DNA from: Sipunculus nudus
Taxonomy: Eukaryota > Annelida > Sipuncula > Golfingiida > Sipunculidae
NCBI GenBank assembly: GCA_026874595.1
Contig: CM049308.1
Coordinates: 50,412,624 to 50,476,623 of the forward strand
Reading direction: 5' to 3'
Length of the DNA: 64,000 nucleotides
Shown here: positions 12,011-24,935 of the stretch, piece by piece
Layout: the number at the start of each line of letters is the position of its first letter
How positions within the stretch are numbered: position 1 is the stretch's first letter
Position numbers and translations under genes: made by a program
Notes under the pieces: generated by a model
What the model saw: only the letters and a program-made list of their open reading frames with translations
The model's database searches: none
Told to the model about the DNA's origin: nothing

Positions 12011-14385
12011 TAAAATATCAGAGTCTCGTCCCAAGAGGTTGGCTCTCTTTTATAGTTCAGGGATACCCGAGATCTATAAATTGGAGGACGAATTCAGATA
12101 TTGCATCCTGAAATTCATTATCAAAACCTGGGACCTTTTCCCGGATACACTTTATACTCTAACTCACCTTCCCTCTGTAAGTCTTTACCTATATTTGACA
12201 GATATATTAAGAATTCTTAAACGTTATTATTAAGATTGCTTTATCCACACACACAAAAAAATGTTAAGTGGCCAATGGCTCATGATGCTCGGCCGATTAG
12301 CATGACATTTTGGTATAAATATCACAATTTGTCATGCATAATTTCGTTAGAACTCTTAGTGGTGAATGAGAAAAAAAGATCCTTTACACCAACTGTATCA
12401 TCCATATCATATAAATGCATGAGTGCAGAGTTAACACAATCACATGAAAGTCAGCCGTCAGTCTCAAAATCCATCTTTAATTCCGTAAAAACAAGCAGTC
12501 ATGACGCTCAGGTGAATCTTACACACTATTAAAAGCTAAGCACATAAATGTAGGTTATAAGTGACTTAATTTATGATTTGCAAGAAGAATTTACAAGAAC
12601 GTGTCTGCATATTATTAAGTTATAACATCCCAGTTCTAATATTAACCATTTATGCTCTGCTAAGAACCAGACTGACAGCTGTAGTCTGTTTATCTCAAAA
12701 AAAGACACAGAAGTCTTACAGTCTCTCCGTGAAAAGCTGTTAATATAGGAACGGATAACGGTGAAAAAATAAAATCAAACCGCATTGCAAATACTCCAGT
12801 ATTCTGTAGGTAAGGATAAGAAAAAAGCGAAATATACCACTTTAGTTTACAGAAAATAGGTCAAAATAAGTGGCGAAACCTGTAGTTTGCATATTCACTT
12901 AAAGTCACATGTTCAACATTAGGTTTACAAACACATAAACACATCAATCAAACAATACAATAATTAAGAGCAGAAGTGGAAAAGCAGGTATTGACCCAAA
13001 TATACTAAGTTAACACCGAAATACCATTTTATATACCCTTAAAATTTGATGCTCACAGCCCAAGCAATTCCTGAGATAGTCAGTAGCAGACAAAAGATAC
13101 ACTTGAAATCGTCAACATTTGTGAACAGGGAAAATTCAATAGTTCCGTAAATATGATGCGTAAAGACAACTATTCAATTCAATTCATACTAATTCAGCAA
13201 GAATGGCTTTAAATGTGTAGGTGCACCCCCCCCCCCCCCCACCCATGCACTCTATATCCAAATACATCTAAATACATCAAAATAGAAAGACTTCAGATGG
13301 TCCAACTAGTCTTCTATAACAGTTCAAGTTATGCAGGATTAATTAGCATTCCAAATTTCATGAAATTCCATCCAGTTATTGAGTTTTCCTGTATTTTGTA
13401 TGAGTTCTTACTCAAAGGAAAGGAGCTTATTCTTCCTGGGTCTTTTGATTGTCTTGTTAACAAAAGGACCATGGTTTTAGCTCAATAACGTTGATAATAG
13501 TTTAAGCAAATGACCTATCTTGGCCAATTTCATGTGAATTTAAAGATAAAAGAAAAACTTCTGCCCTGTGATTATGATTCGTACCCTAATATTACATGAT
13601 GACTTTTCTTTTTGCTTAATATCCATGAGAATGTAATTCATATAGTGACCCTCTTTTCCATTTCCCCAAGAGGATCTGAAGCATGTCAAGTTTAAAATTT
13701 CTGTCCTGTAGTTATGATTTGTGCCCTGTCAATGATGGACGAAGGCTCTCGAGGTTGTCGCTCCATAACTCACAAAATATAATTCAAAGTTACTTTTTAG
13801 TTTCCACAGATAACTTATCTGAATAACGTATTCTGTATTGTGTAAAGATTCTGGGTCTTTTGATTTTAATTGTAAACTGTCTGGCGGATGGATTCTGAAG
13901 TTTTACAGCATAACCCCGAGAATATAGATCACAGTGACCTACATTTCGGTTTCCACACAGAACCTATATCAGGACCTGTGGTGTTTGAACTTCCTGGGCC
14001 TTACGAATAATCATTTAGATTTCTGCCTTGTTCACGGACGACTGGACGACAGACGAAGAGTGATGGTTATAGTTCTAAGATAAAAGGTATACAGAGACAC
14101 AGTTCACAGCGAATGTACCGTGACCTGTCTGCATGTGAATTTTGAACTTCCGCGGTAGTATAAATGTGAAGAATGTACGTTGCTGAAGGTTGATGCAATG
14201 GCAATAAGTTGTCATCCTCATAATACATGTAAAATGCATAAAATTACAAAGATTACAGATGGCGCCACCATTTGGGCGCTGTAGTTAAGGTTCTCAAAGA
14301 TACATTAGCACACAAAATTCAAATAAGCTTGTCCTGAGAAATATGACCTTTTTTATGAATGATTACTGATTATGGAGTCTTAGGT

Positions 14386-14859
14386 TCTGAGTTGTTCAAG
14401 CATGATTTCATACCATAACCCGGAGAATGTATTTCTCAGTGACCCAATTTTATTTTCCACACAGAGCCTATCAAAACCTTTCAGCATGTAAAGTTTTAAC
14501 TTCCTGGGTTCAACAGGTATGATTTGTGCCCTTCAGCAGTTTCAGGGGCGGATCCCGGATTTAGGAAAAAAAAAAAGGGGGGGGGGGGGTCCAACCCAGG
14601 AGGACTAAAGAAAATCCTAAAATCTGAGTTGTTCAAGCATGATTTCATACCATAACCCGGAGAATGTAATTCTCAGTGCCCCAATTTTATTTTTCACACA
14701 GAGCCTATCAAAACCTATCAGCATGTAAAGTTTTAACTTCCTGGGTTCAACAGGTATGATTTGTGCCCTTCAGCAGTTTCAGGCGCGGATCCCGGATTTA
14801 GGAAAAAAAAAAGGGGGGGGGGGGGGGGAAGTCCAACCCAGGAGGACTAAAGAAAATCC
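14386..14859 (+). repeat. 237-bp tandem duplication
   Basis: The segment starting TCTGAGTTGTTCAAGCATGA at 14386 is repeated starting at 14623. Each copy includes the left end of the CAGGGGCGGATCC element and its poly-A/poly-G run. The copies differ at only a few positions and in homopolymer length. Confidence 0.8.
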
Positions 14860-15014
14860 TAAAAAAAGGGTCCTCAGGTCCGGAAAAGGGGGGGGGGGGA
14901 TCCAGGCCGTAAAATTTTGTCTAAACCCCTTTAAAAAAGGTTGCTTCGGGTGAAAAAAAAGGGGGGGGGGGTCCGGACTCCCTGGACCCCCCCCCCCCCC
15001 CGGATCCGCTTCTG
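14543..15014. mobile_element. MITE-like element, CAGGGGCGGATCC family, copy 1
   Basis: It begins CAGGGGCGGATCC and ends GGATCCGCTTCTG, near inverted complements. The interior has purine runs of 10-14 G, CAACCCAGGAGGACTAAAG, AAAATTTTGTCTAAACCCC and CCTGGACCCCC. Parts are duplicated by the 237-bp tandem duplication. It shares interior and ends with the copies at 25.65 and 56.56 kb. No transposase is encoded, so it is a non-autonomous DNA element. Confidence 0.6.
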
Positions 15015-15887
15015 AGTTTGAACCAATAGCCAGAACCTGTCATTTAAAATACAAGTAAAAATAGTACTAAAAATAGTACAAAAACAGAAAATCGCAAGTC
15101 TTCTGCAACACTTGAAGTTCTTGATGATAAGTTATAACTCCAAATTTTATGAAAATTCAATATATCATATGAGAAATCTGGCCTTTTGTGTGATTGTTTA
15201 CTGACAGGATTCTTAGGGTATAATACTGTGGTGCTGAAACACGAATTCCAGCCGTACCTCACAGAATATAGGTCATTTTGACCCAGGCACTTGTTGGTTT
15301 CTACAGATCAGCCATCACGACCTGTCCGTTTGGAAGATTGAAGTTGGGCCTTACGTTTATGATGTTTTGCCTTGTTAAGGCCATGGCAGACGCGCAGACA
15401 GACGGCGGACCAAGACCCATCGCTATAGCTCAGATGACCTTCAGACAACTGAGCCAAAAAGAGATTAAACCACTAGTCTCATGTATTAGACGAAGTCACC
15501 AAGATGAATACTGGCGGTAAATTTCAAGTCAATCGATGCATTTACAACTGAAAAATTCGGGCTCATGTATCAATTATACCCCAAAAAAGGGCCAAATATA
15601 GTAAACTATCAAATCTGTAAGTGACATTTGAATGAGCTGATTAGTCAATTTCATTCAAATTTTGAATGCTGACATGCACATACGTACAAATTAAATATGT
15701 ACATTATTTCAATTTCAAGGTCAAATTGTGGATGTACGCTCTAAAGCCTCAGAAGAGTTTGACTTGACAATGCTGAAAATCATGTTTTGTTGTGAAGCTC
15801 CAAGATAGCAGGTAACAGGTCACGTTGACCTAATCCAGTTTTGCAGAGAGATTTCACCAAGATATTTCTTGGTATTAGGCAGAACAT

Positions 15888-15940
<53 letters not shown>
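15888..15940. repeat. (TA)n microsatellite
   Basis: An interrupted TA tract of about 26 units. Confidence 0.9.
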
Positions 15941-15942
<2 letters not shown>

Positions 15943-16526
15943 TATATATGTATATATGTCTAATGGCTACGATTCGTGCCCTGCCAACAGATGGACACAC
16001 AGACAGCCGTTCAAAACAGACAGCCGTTTTTTGGTGGAGGGAATCGCCTCGGTGTTTTAATGCCTGTAAGTATCATTAATACAAAAAAATGAGACTGAAA
16101 ATATCATTAGATATATCCTGCGAACCAGAATAGGTGGCTGTCATATTCATGGCTAAGTTTTTCCAGCAGAACTAAAATTAAGGTTACTGAAATCAGCAAA
16201 GAACAGAGTACAAACCTAAATCAGTTTAAGTGTGAGTCTCTGGGGACACGTGGATGGTGAACTACTCAGACGTTCACAACAATGACGTCATCTACAGCCT
16301 ACATCTGCATAGTAAAGAGGAACCCCGCCTTGCGAATACCAAACCAAATGCGACAATTCTTGGTCCAGAAATTTTTGGGTGTTATTTCAATAGACAATTG
16401 CGAATATCCACGATTTAAGAATTAAGGGCCCATTTCCTGGTCCATGTTGCACCTGGCGGTCGGTGTCAAGTGTCGTCCGGTTAGTGGTCATTGTTTAAAG
16501 GTGTGATAGCCTTTCAGGTAACAGTT

Positions 16527-16850
16527 TCAAATTAAGTTAAGATATTTAAATCCTTTTTTCAAGCTGTGCTCTGATGATTGACTTATTTCCAATACACTAG
16601 TAATTTTCCGTTGGGAATTATGCATACCCGGATTGTCCTCTTGAGTAAGAATGTTTTCTTTAGCGAAATTCTTGTTCGCCCCACTTCTTGCAGTCCTTGG
16701 CCTGCCACTCCCAGCTTGCCCATCAACTGAACAATTTCTTTCAAAAAGTTTTATTACAATATTTACAGACTGTAGATTCCACCCTTTCCCTGAAAATTCC
16801 TTACGATGCATGCTCCTTTTCATCCTTTTTCCACGACGCAACACTTAAGG
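16527..16850 (-). pseudogene. Truncated mariner/Tc1-type DDE transposase, N-terminal helix-turn-helix part
   Basis: The minus-strand frame reads FSGKGWNLQSVN..., AGSGRPRTARSGANKNFAK, ILTQEDNPGMHNSQRKI and LEISQSSEHSL. This matches the well-known pattern of invertebrate mariner/Tc1-superfamily transposase N-termini: KGW..(x)..L, then a GSGRPRTART spacer, then LSQEDxPGTH, then a second HTH ending in GISQSSVxRIIxKDL. The linker GRPR motif is intact. The frame ends shortly after the second HTH, and I cannot find the catalytic DDE/D part at lower coordinates, so this is a dead fragment. A frameshift near the KKG residues is likely. It faces away from the neighbouring genes and has no role with them. 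Confidence 0.7.
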
Positions 16851-17019
16851 CCTTCTTTATCAGCAGAGCTAAAAGAAAATTCTGTACACAACAAGGTATC
16901 GCACTCAACTCGATAGAAAATCATTTTGTTTTTGGCATGAAAATGTTGTACAAGTCTGGTCACCATGGAGCAAAAAGCCATCATACCTGTATCAAATGTT
17001 TTGTACCAAGACCGTGACA

Positions 17020-18690
17020 CCGACCGTCAGGGGCAACATGCAGTACCCGTGCACCAAAGGATACAGCAAATGTCACTATGTAAATTAATTCTTGTCATAA
17101 ACAAGGGAGTTGAATTACTGGAAAAATGAATTTTTACAGACATATTTAAATTATATACCTCTAACATCAACTACTAACAACTTACACACACTATTTATAA
17201 AACTTTTAACCCCTACGGGACTTTTTTTCTGCTTCACCCGATATGGTCAAATACAGCAATCAATCAAAAGTACACCTGCTTTTACCGTTTCATCTTTTTT
17301 TTTCGAGAAATAAAATAAGAAAGCAAACACCTAAGCAAAAGTCAACTGGAAAAGAATGATAAGATGCCTGAAAATCAAAGAGGTGAACGTTGACAACAAT
17401 CTGAAGCCTCGGCAATCAGAAGATATATTTTGGCATAAATAACAAATAACAAAACATATACATGTATGAAGGTGGCGCCATGAAATCTAGGCAACTAAAG
17501 TTTTTCGAAATGCAAAGACTCTTATGAAGATAAAATATAAATGAATATAAATGATAAAAAGTTGTTCTTGAGAATGAGAGGAGTTATTGGGGAATATATG
17601 CGGAAATCCCGTATATGCTGGTGTGGTGCCATTGCAATAAGATCCGTTATCAGTTCAAGATTTTACTTTGCTGTCGCAGGTGTTAAATCAGCTAATGCAC
17701 TCGCAAGCCGTGAGTGACGGACTTCAGGTAAATAGAGATTATTGTTATGTAGCATGTGCTAAAACTGTTCTGACTTGAACGATACTGTTGTCAGAGGATA
17801 TTAAGTGAACGCTGAAACTCGGAGCTGCATGTCATAGGCGACAAAGGAGGCAGAGGTCATAAAAAATAGCCTAAGAGAACATCTATAATTTGGATGTCAT
17901 GTTTGGCAAAGAAAACACAAGCTAGGTCTCTTCGATGGCCTCTGTATAGATTTAAGATAGAGTAAGGCTGTCAGAAGAACGACATAAAAGCCCTTAAATT
18001 CTCAAAAATGTCAACTATATAATTGTTTTCCTTTTGCAGTAGCAAAAGCAGATATAATACGTCTCCCCCCCCCCCCCCCCCCCCCACCAGTCCACCTCGG
18101 ATCAAACCCCAAACCTGATGAAAACAATATGCACTATCTGAAAAGTTATGGCGTTTATAATAATCATAAATGTCCAAAGAATTTACGTTGAAGACCGAGG
18201 TCAAGGTGACCATGCAGTTTTAAAACTCCTCCGAGCACTTCGCTGATATAACTGATGTATCAAAGTTGAGGGGAAAATATACAGTTCTTCAAAATTTTGG
18301 ATGGCAGACATCTGATAAGAGAAAACGATATTTTTATGAAAAACTATTAAAAGCTACATTTAACCTATGTGTTACACTTTTTCACAGATGAAAGATGGCT
18401 CGTGATAAGACTTGCATATAGTATATTTTTAGCATTACAAACAATAAAAATATTTCAATGTTCTGTTTATATATATATATATATATATGAATATACATCT
18501 CTTAAAGTATGCAACTGAAGAAGTGGTGCAAATATTTTACAATTTAACTTGATGATGCCTCATGCTCTGACCCGTATACATATTTTTCATAAACATATTT
18601 GTTTTTTCTTTATAAAAGGTCACGATGACACCTTTCTGATAAAGCCTCTTATGCATGTTTTGGCCGGAGAAGTAGATTAAATTTGTCTCG
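17020..18690. other. Gene-free stretch before the satellite array
   Basis: AT-rich DNA with a poly-C run of about 21 bases at 18065-18085 and a short (TA)n at 18468-18488. I see no exon or recognised element. Confidence 0.5.
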
Positions 18691-18691
18691 C

Positions 18692-21600
18692 AACGGCGCT
18701 TCTATTAATAAAGGTAATAGAAATTATATGTGTAAAAATATAGCATTCATTACAGGGTCGTATAAGGGACAGTAAGGATCAAACGTGAACTGATATATGT
18801 GACTGGTCGTCACCCAGGCAGACAAAGTTCACGTTCCTATCTGCCGACAGATCCAAAAAGTCCAAACAACGGCGCTTCTATTAATAAAGGTAATAGAAAT
18901 TATATGTAAAAAATATAGCATTCATTACAGCTCGTATAAAGGACAGTAAGGATCAAACGTGAACTGGTATATGTGACTGGTCGTCACCCAGGCAGACAAA
19001 GTTCACGTTCCTATCTGCCGGCAGACCCAAAAAGTCCAAACAACGGCGCTTCTATTAATAAAGGTAATTGAAATTATATGTAAAAAAATATACCAGTCAT
19101 TACAGGATCGTATAAAGGACAGTAAGGATCAAACGTGAACTAACATATGTGACTGGTCGTCACCCAGGCAGACAAGGTTCACGTTCCTATCTGCCGACAG
19201 ACCCAAAAAGTCCAAACAACGGCGCTTCTATTAATAAAGGTAATAGAAATTATATGTAAAAAATATAGCATTCATTACAGGATCGTATAAAGGACAGTAA
19301 GGATCAAACGTGAACTGATATATGTGACTGGTCGTCACCCAGGCAGACAAAGTTTACGTTCCTATCTGCCGACAGACCCAAAAAGTCCAAACAACGGCGC
19401 TTCTATTAATAAAGGTAATAGAAATTATATATGTAAAAAATATAGCATTCATTACAGGATCGTATAAAGGACAGTAAGGATCAAACGTGAACTGATATAT
19501 GTGACTGGTCGTCACCCAGGCAGACAAAGTTCACGTTCTTATCTGCCGACAGACCCAAAAAGTCCAAACAACGGCGCTTCTATTAATAAAGGTAATAGAA
19601 ATTATATGTAAAAAATATAGCATTCATTACAGGATCGTATAAAGGACAGTAAGGATCAAACGTGAACTGATATATGTGACTGGTCGTCACCCAGGCAGAC
19701 AAGGTTCACGTTCCTATCTGCCGGCAGACCCAAAAAGTCCAAACAACGGCGCTTCTATTAATAAAGGTAATAGAAATTATATATGTAAAAAATATAGCAT
19801 TCATTACAGGATCGTATAAAGGACAGTAAGGATCAAACGTGAACTGATATATGTGACTGGTCGTCACCCAGGCAGACAAAGTTCACGTTCCTATCTGCCG
19901 ACAGACCCAAAAAGTCCAAACAACGGCGCTTCTATTAATAAAGGTAATAGAAATTATATGTAAAAAATATAGCATTCATTACAGGATCGTATAAAGGACA
20001 GTAAGGATCAAACGTGAACTGATATATGTGACTGGTCGTCACCCAGGCAGACAAGGTTCACGTTCCTATCTGCCGGCAGACCCAAAAAGTCCAAACAACG
20101 GCGCTTCTATTAATAAAGGTAATAGAAATTATATATGTAAAAAATATAGCATTCATTACAGGATCGTATAAAGGACAGTAAGGATCAAACGTGAACTGAT
20201 ATATGTGACTGGTCGTCACCTAGGCAGACAAAGTTCACGTTCCTATCTGCCGACAGACCCAAAAAGTCCAAACAACGGCGCTTCTATTAATAAAGGTAAT
20301 AGAAATTATATGTAAAAAATTAGCATTCATTACAGGATCGTATAAAGGACAGTAAGGATCAAACGTGAACTGATATATGTGACTGGTCGTCACCCAGGCA
20401 GACAAAGTTCACGTTCCTATCTGCCGACAGACCCAAAAAGTCCAAACAACGGCGCTTCTATTAATAAAGGTAATAGAAATTATATGTAAAAAAATTAGCA
20501 TTCATTACAGGATCGTATAAAGGACAGTAAGGATCAAACGTGAACTGATATATGTGACTGGTCGTCACCCAGGCAGACAAAGTTCACGTTCTTATCTGCC
20601 GACAGACCCAAAAAGTCCAAACAACGGCGCTTCTATTAATAAAGGTAATAGAAATTATATGTAAAAAATATAGCATTCATTACAGGATCGTATAAAGGAC
20701 AGTAAGGATCAAACGTGAACTGATATATGTGACTGGTCGTCACCCAGGCAGACAAAGTTCACGTTCTTATCTGCCGACAGACCCAAAAAGTCCAAACAAC
20801 GGCGCTTCTATTAATAAAGGTAATAGAAATTATATGTAAAAAATATAGCATTCATTACAGGATCGTATAAAGGACAGTAAGGATCAAACGTGAACTGATA
20901 TATGTGACTGGTCGTCACCCAGGCAGACAAAGTTCACGTTCCTATCTGCCGACAGACCCAAAAAGTCCAAACAACGGCGCTTCTATTAATAAAGGTAATA
21001 GAAATTATATGTAAAAAATATAACATTCATTACAGGATCGTATAAAGGACAGTAAGGATCAAACGTGAACTGATATATGTGACTGGTCGTCAGCCAGGCA
21101 GACAAAGTTCACGTTCCTATCTGCCGACAGATCCAAAAAGTCCAAACAACGGCGCTTCTATAAATAAAGGTAATAGAAATTATATGTAAAAAAATATAAC
21201 ATTCATTACAGGATCGTATAAAGGACAGTAAGGATCAAACGTGAACTGATATATGTGACTGGTCGTCACCCAGGCAGACAAAGTTCACGTTCCTATCTGC
21301 CGACAGACCCAAAAAGTCCAAACAACGGCGCTTCTATTAATAAAGGTAATAGAAATTATATGTAAAAAAATTAGCATTCATTACAGGATCGTATAAAGGA
21401 CAGTAAGGATTAAACGTGAACTGATATATGTGACTGGTCGTCACCTAGGCAGACAAAGTTCACGTTCCTATCTGCCGACAGACCCAAAAAGTCCAAACAA
21501 CGGCGCTTCTATTAATAAAGGTAATAGAAATTATATGTAAAAAATATAACATTCATTACAGGATCGTATAAAGGACAGTAAGGATCAAACGTGAACTGAT

Positions 21601-23611
21601 ATATGTGACTGGTCGTCACCCAGGCAGACAAAGTTCACGTTCCTATCTGCCGACAGACCCAAAAAGTCCAAACAACGGCGCTTCTATTAATAAAGGTAAT
21701 AGAAATTATATGTAAAAAAATTAGCATTCATTACAGGATCGTATAAAGGACAGTAAGGATTAAACGTGAACTGATATATGTGACTGGTCGTCACCTAGGC
21801 AGACAAAGTTCACGTTCCTATCTGCCGACAGACCCAAAAAGTCCAAACAACGGCGCTTCTATTAATAAAGGTAATAGAAATTATATGTAAAAAATAAAGC
21901 ATTCATTACAGGATCGTATAAAGGACAGTAAGGATCAAACGTGAACTGATATATGTGACTGGTCGTCACCCAGGCAGACAAAGTTCACGTTCCTATCTGC
22001 CGACAGACCCAAAAAGTCCAAACAACGGCGCTTCTATTAATAAAGGTAATAGAAATTATATATGTAAAAAATATAGCATTCATTACAGGATCGTATAAAG
22101 GACAGTAAGGATCAAACGTGAACTGATATATGTGACTGGTCGTCACCCAGGCAGACAAAGTTCACGTTCTTATCTGCCGACAGACCCAAAAAGTCCAAAC
22201 AACGGCGCTTCTATTAATAAAGGTAATAGAAATTATATGTAAAAAATATAGCATTCATTACAGGATCGTATAAAGGACAGTAAGGATCAAACGTGAACTG
22301 ATATATGTGACTGGTCGTCACCCAGGCAGACAAGGTTCACGTTCCTATCTGCCGGCAGACCCAAAAAGTCCAAACAACGGCGCTTCTATTAATAAAGGTA
22401 ATAGAAATTATATATGTAAAAAATATAGCATTCATTACAGGATCGTATAAAGGACAGTTAGGATCAAACGTGAACTGATATATGTGACTGGTCGTCACCC
22501 AGGCAGACAAAGTTCACGTTCTTATCTGCCGACAGACCCAAAAAGTCCAAACAACGGCGCTTCTATTAATAAAGGTAATAGAAATTATATGTAAAAATTA
22601 TAGCATTCATTACAGGATCGTATAAAGGACAGTAAGGATCAAACGTGAACTGATATATGTGACTGGTCGTCACCCAGGCAGACAAAGTTCACGTTCCTAT
22701 CTGCCGACAGACCCAAAAAGTCCAAACAACGGCGCTTCTATTAATAAAGGTAATAGAAATTATATGTAAAAAAATTAGCATTCATTACAGGATCTTATAA
22801 AGGACAGTAAGGATCAAACGTGAACTGATATATGTGACTGGTCGTCACCCAGGCAGACAAAGTTCACGTTCCTATCTGCCGACAGACCCAAAAAGTCCAA
22901 ACAACGGCGCTTCTATTAATAAAGGTAATAGAAATTATATGTAAAAAATATAGCATTCATTACAGCTCGTATAAAGGACAGTAAGGATCAAAAGTGAACT
23001 GATATATGTGACTGGTCGTCACCCAGGCAGACAAAGTTCACGTTCCTATCTGCCGACAGACCCAAAAAGTCCAAACAACGGCGCTTCTATTAATAAAGGT
23101 AATAGAAATTATATGTAAAAAATATAGCATTCATTACAGCTCGTATAAAGGACAGTAAGGATCAAACGTGAACTGATATATGTGACTGGTCGTCACCCAG
23201 GCAGACAAAGTTCACGTTCCTATCTGCCGACAGACCCAAAAAGTCCAAACAACGGCGCTTCTATTAATAAAGGTAATAGAAATTATATGTAAAAAATATA
23301 GCATTCATTACAGCTCGTATAAAGGACAGTAAGGATCAAAAGTGAACTGATATATGTGACTGGTCGTCACCCAGGCAGACAAAGTTCACGTTCCTATCTG
23401 CCGACAGACCCAAAAAGTCCAAACAACGGCGCTTCTATTAATAAAGGTAATAGAAATTATATGTAAAAAATATAGCATTCATTACAGCTCGTATAAAGGA
23501 CAGTAAGGATCAAACGTGAACTGATATATGTGACTGGTCGTCACCCAGGCAGACAAAGTTCACGTTCCTATCTGCCGACAGACCCAAAAAGTCCAAACAA
23601 CGGCGCTTCTT
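18692..23611 (+). repeat. Tandem array, 28 units of about 175 bp
   Basis: Using GGCGCTTCT as a phase mark, 29 marks fall at 18695, 18871, 19045 ... 23428, 23602, giving 28 unit lengths of 174-177 bases (mean 175.25). Units are nearly identical. Variation is mainly TTATATGT versus TTATATATGT, ACAGGATCG versus ACAGCTCG, GACAAAG versus GACAAGG, and CTGCCGACAG versus CTGCCGGCAG. The array is essentially free of open frames over 60 codons. It begins abruptly after ...TTGTCTCG and ends at CGGCGCTTCT|TCAAAAAAAGG, where a dispersed repeat begins. Each unit contains nested inverted repeats. It could be a local satellite or the core array of a non-autonomous Helitron-like element of the bivalve 'pearl' type, whose cores are similar-length tandem repeats; the flanks do not decide. 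Confidence 0.97.
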
Positions 23612-24065
23612 CAAAAAAAGGTCAATGCAGATGGAGCCACTAATACCTGAATTTCATATATGACTCATGTGACCAACACTGGCATAAAATTTGGTGATGA
23701 TAGCTCCGGCCGTTTCTGAGATTGTCATTTTATTATGCTTTTTTGGACAGATGACTAAGTTCAACTTCCTGTAACTCAACCAAAATTCAGCGAACTTGAA
23801 CCATTCGAACAAACTTAAGAGAGATGGTGTAAAAGATTATTTCTGTGAATTATTGAACAATTTGGCTTGACTGTTTCGGAGGAGAAGAATTTTAAAGGTT
23901 TTTTAAGCTTTTTCTCTATAAAATCTAAGAAAATGCAGAATTTTTTTGGCTATTTTTTGGCATTAAATTTCATGATGCTAGCTCCAGTCGTTTTTCGAAA
24001 AAGTATGGGTTAACGTACACGGACGCCGCCACACCATCGCATTAGCTCACAGGGTCGCTCAAAAT
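23612..24065 (+). repeat. Dispersed repeat R1, copy A
   Basis: Starts AAAGGTCAATGCAGATGG, continues GACTCATGTGACCAACACTGGCAT and TGATAGCTCC, and ends GGTTAACGTAC...CCACACCATCGCATTAGCTCACAGG. It matches the copies at 24.9, 36.5 and 37.0 kb along its length. It has no open frame, so it is probably a decayed non-autonomous element. It abuts the 175-bp array directly. Confidence 0.75.
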
Positions 24066-24429
24066 TACTACAGATGCATATTTAATGCAAAATTATAATA
24101 CAGATACATCTCACTGATGGCAAAATCTTGAATTAAGTTGAGTATGGATACCAGTTATTTATAATCCATGTACAGCCGTCTTTTTATACCCACAGAGAGC
24201 AGTATACCTGTGATTGTAAACATTGCCTGGCATGAGAAATATCTAAAATCGTAATTCTACATTTTTAAAAGCTTTTAAAAAACATTCTTGTCAATATTAA
24301 CCATAGATAACCTGAAATCTAAATGTTTAGAGGCATGATGTAACGGATGTCGATAAACTGGTGCCAGGCTAGATGTATCTGCTTCACACAGCTAACATAT
24401 ATGGTAAAATGACTCAATTCAATCTTTAT

Positions 24430-24935
24430 AATGCAGCCAAAATTCATTCTTTTGAACCATAAAAGACAATTATTATAAAAATTATTCAGGGGATTATTCT
24501 TGTAAAATATTAAACAAATTGGCCTCAGTGGCGTCAGTCAAAAACGTTTTGCAGGTTAACTCATATGGGAAAATACAGCAAAATGGCTAAGTTCAGCTTC
24601 CCATAACTCAGCCAAAAAGCACTGAACCAAAACCATTTGAACAAACTTGAATTATCAATATCTAAGGATAATTAACGTGTGAGATTTAAGAATTAGGCCC
24701 AGTGGTTTTTGAGAAGAAGATTTTTGTAGCCACTGAGCTAAAATGGGCTGTTATAGCAAATGACTACATTCAGCTTCCAATAACTCAGCCAAAAGTCACT
24801 GAACTGAGACCATTTAAACAAACTTGATAAAACACTAACCTAGGATCATTTCTGTGTGATATTAAACAATTTGGCAATATGGTTTCAGAGAAGAAGTTTT
24901 TTGTGGCCGTCGGTATGATACGGGCACTGATGACC
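24430..24935 (+). repeat. Partial tandem copies of the R1 interior
   Basis: Two or three incomplete copies of the R1 interior follow one another, each with TAACTCAGCCAAAA, CACTGAAC, CCATTTGAACAAACTTGA and GAGAAGAAG modules about 180-190 bases apart. They lack the GGCGCCACC head and the GGACG tail. Confidence 0.6.

Larger units (their letters stand above)
13210..15540. repeat. Degenerate dispersed/tandem repeat region
   Basis: Modules such as CTTCCTGGGT, ATGATTTGTGCCCT, ACCATAACCCGGAGAATGTA and 'TTCCACACAGAGCCTATC' recur at irregular 130-300 base intervals. The segment ends in a tail with CAGACAGACGGCGGACCAAGACCC and AGCTCAGATGACC, like other mollusc-type repeats here. Openings inside it do not resemble proteins. 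It is probably a decayed, internally duplicated non-autonomous element. Confidence 0.5.

Noticed and set aside
16688-17017. 109-codon plus-strand open frame
   Set aside because: Partly antisense to the transposase fragment, with no family resemblance.
18692-23611. CRISPR-like array
   Set aside because: The units are contiguous 175-base tandem copies with no unique spacers, in eukaryotic DNA.
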